A stretch of DNA of 6,579 bases from the NCBI GenBank assembly GCA_023453125.1, contig JAEXUB010000008.1, forward strand, positions 1-6,579. Reading direction: 5' to 3'. Positions 5,181-6,579 of this stretch are shown here, piece after piece. The position numbers were made by a program, and so were the translations under genes. The stretch comes from Bacteroidota bacterium. Its GTDB lineage: Bacteria; Bacteroidota; Ignavibacteria; Ignavibacteriales; Melioribacteraceae. The notes under the pieces are model-generated. The model was not told the DNA's origin, ran no database searches, and was given only the letters and a program-made list of their open reading frames with translations. How positions within the stretch are numbered: position 1 is the stretch's first letter; each line of letters begins with the position of its first letter.

Positions 5181-6579
5181 GGCGTAATTCCCAGAATTCT
5201 GAACCAGGTAAAGCCTGCAACTACCAGAAGAATGATTCCGATTGTTGCCATTATAATTCCGTATTTAAGGTTATCGAGCACAGAATACTGTCCGGTTGTA
5301 AAAAGGATAACATTCGGCTTTGCGCTTATTGGAAGCCCTATAACCCAATCGATTGTAAATGCCGCGGGCAATGCAAGCGCAATGGGGTTAATTCCCAATT
5401 CCTGCGCGAGCGCAATGGTGAATGGAATAAGTATAATTGTCCTCATTGTCTTTGAGGTGAATACCAGATGTGAGTACATCATAACGGCGACAATAACCGT
5501 ATAGACAACCCAGAAATTTATATTTCTATCGAGATTAATAAGAGCAAATAGATTCTGCACGGCCCATTTAGCCGCGCCTGTATCGTTGAGGGCAAGCCCC
5601 CCGGCATACGCGCCCGCGCTGAATAGCATCAGGTGCCAGGGAATATCGCATTCATTCCATTTAAGCAGCCCTATCTTTGGCATAAGAGTAATTATTCCCC
5701 CAACCATAGCGGCCATAACCGGGTCAATCTGAAAACCGAACATCTGCGTATGATAGCGGTCTGTAATCCAGAGAAAAATAACAATACCGAATATAAGCGC
5801 CCCTTTCTTCTCGTTGAATGTCATTTTCCCCATTGCATCCAATTGTTTCTTAAGAACCTCAATGCCTCCCTTAACAACGGGCTTTGAATTCTTTTCGCTT
5901 ATCTTGAAGAGAAATTTAGGACCGATATACCAGGCAATGAGCATTGCGGCAATAACAACCGGAAGATTAGCAAACATCCAGTCGGTATAATAAACTTTTG
6001 TATTCGACATACTGAGAATAAAGGAAACGGCAATCAGGTTGGCAGTACTGCCGGTCATAAAGCCGGAAGAAAAAATATTTATTCCGAACAGGTTCTGAAG
6101 AAAAAGGTTCCTGCCGAAATTATTCGGGTTATCGTTTGTCGATCCGTAAATGGAGGCAACTATCAGCATTATGGGAAGTGTTATTACAGTTCGTGCCGCC
6201 GTTGCGGGAATCAGGGGCGCAAGGGCCAGCTGAAGCACCAGAAAAGCAATCAGCATAGGAAGCGCACTGTGCCCGAACTTAACAATAAGATTAAGTGCTA
6301 TTCTCTTTGCAATATTTGTCTTAACAAGGAGCGAGCTTAAAATAAACGCAAGGACATTAAGCCAAATTACGTCAAAGCCCAATACTCCGAGCACATCTTT
6401 CATTCCCCAGCCGTTAAAGAAGACCAGCATAACCATAAGGACAAGTGATGTAACGTGCGTGGGAATTGATTCTGTTACCCAAAGAATAAGAGCAAAACAG
6501 AATGAAGCAATAACAGCCTGCCCCGCCGATGTTAATCCGGCGGGAGTAGGCATATAATATAAAATAAGGAATACAAGAA
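5177..6579 (-). CDS. SLC13/DASS-family anion transporter (5' end outside window)
   Basis: At least 466 codons are present. The frame has a Met at 6553, but it stays open to the edge, and the upstream codons read LVFLILYY, which looks like part of a first membrane helix. The MPTPAGLT that follows matches the loop after helix 1 in this family, so the true start is probably beyond the window. The protein is a polytopic inner-membrane transporter of the divalent anion:sodium symporter family (COG0471). Counting from Met 6553, landmarks are ALILWVTESIP (21-31), the first hairpin motif PATAARTVITLPI (116-128), GSTANLIAVSF (168-178), the repeat-2 motif FTSKTMRT (365-372) and LPISAKPNVI (407-416). 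Family substrates are di- and tricarboxylates, sulfate and sometimes phosphate. Both SNT-type substrate/sodium motifs are altered here (Ala-Thr-Ala at 117-119 by alignment with CitT-type PSNTAR, and Ser-Lys-Thr at 367-369), so I do not assign a substrate. Its TGA overlaps the next gene's ATG by 4 bp. Confidence 0.88.
   Translation of the reverse strand, partial: LVFLILYYMPTPAGLTSAGQAVIASFCFALILWVTESIPTHVTSLVLMVMLVFFNGWGMKDVLGVLGFDVIWLNVLAFILSSLLVKTNIAKRIALNLIVKFGHSALPMLIAFLVLQLALAPLIPATAARTVITLPIMLIVASIYGSTNDNPNNFGRNLFLQNLFGINIFSSGFMTGSTANLIAVSFILSMSNTKVYYTDWMFANLPVVIAAMLIAWYIGPKFLFKISEKNSKPVVKGGIEVLKKQLDAMGKMTFNEKKGALIFGIVIFLWITDRYHTQMFGFQIDPVMAAMVGGIITLMPKIGLLKWNECDIPWHLMLFSAGAYAGGLALNDTGAAKWAVQNLFALINLDRNINFWVVYTVIVAVMMYSHLVFTSKTMRTIILIPFTIALAQELGINPIALALPAAFTIDWVIGLPISAKPNVILFTTGQYSVLDNLKYGIIMATIGIILLVVAGFTWFRILGITP

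Noticed and set aside
5156..5504. Overlapping plus-strand open frames of 90-99 codons opposite the DASS gene
   Set aside because: They are shadows of a well-supported membrane-protein gene and show no motif of their own.

Overview
All seven genes in this window lie on the minus strand, packed head to tail, so transcription runs from high to low coordinates. The style suggests a Gram-negative member of the Bacteroidota/Chlorobiota/Ignavibacteriota (FCB) group: an OprO/P-type outer-membrane porin, two small lipoproteins with Cys-Ser or Cys-Ala after the lipobox, a lamin-tail-domain protein, moderate GC and mostly purine-rich ribosome binding sites. An Ignavibacteria/Melioribacter-like source is my best guess, but it rests on gene style and not on a marker gene.

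Layout in transcription order: (1) 6579-5177, an SLC13/DASS-type anion transporter whose 5' end lies outside the window; (2) 5180-4416, an unrecognised protein with a signal peptide, a beta-rich periplasmic domain and a C-terminal membrane anchor; (3) 4408-3764, a PhoU-like DUF47 protein; (4) 3763-2279, a PiT-family (PF01384) anion permease with a long soluble tail; (5) 2247-982, a Porin_O_P outer-membrane porin; (6) 961-458, a lamin-tail-domain lipoprotein; then a perfect 9-bp hairpin at 426-447; (7) 408-1, the start of an SdiA-regulated/YjiK-like beta-propeller lipoprotein that runs off the left edge. Gene junctions are -4, +7, 0, +31 and +20 bp, then 49 bp containing the hairpin. This strongly suggests one transcript from gene 1 (or from upstream of the window) through gene 6.

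Read together, genes 3-5 form a plausible oxyanion uptake route, most likely for phosphate: an outer-membrane porin, a PiT permease in the inner membrane and its usual DUF47 partner. The DASS transporter and the anchored periplasmic protein are translationally linked to it. The two surface-type lipoproteins downstream could serve organophosphate or polymer scavenging, but that is inference. The substrate is uncertain because both transporters depart from their family's usual binding motifs: the PiT protein lacks the Asp of both GANDxAN-type signatures, and the DASS protein lacks the Asn of both SNT-type motifs. No RNA genes, mobile elements, CRISPR arrays or clear promoters were seen. The main promoter is probably beyond the right edge.
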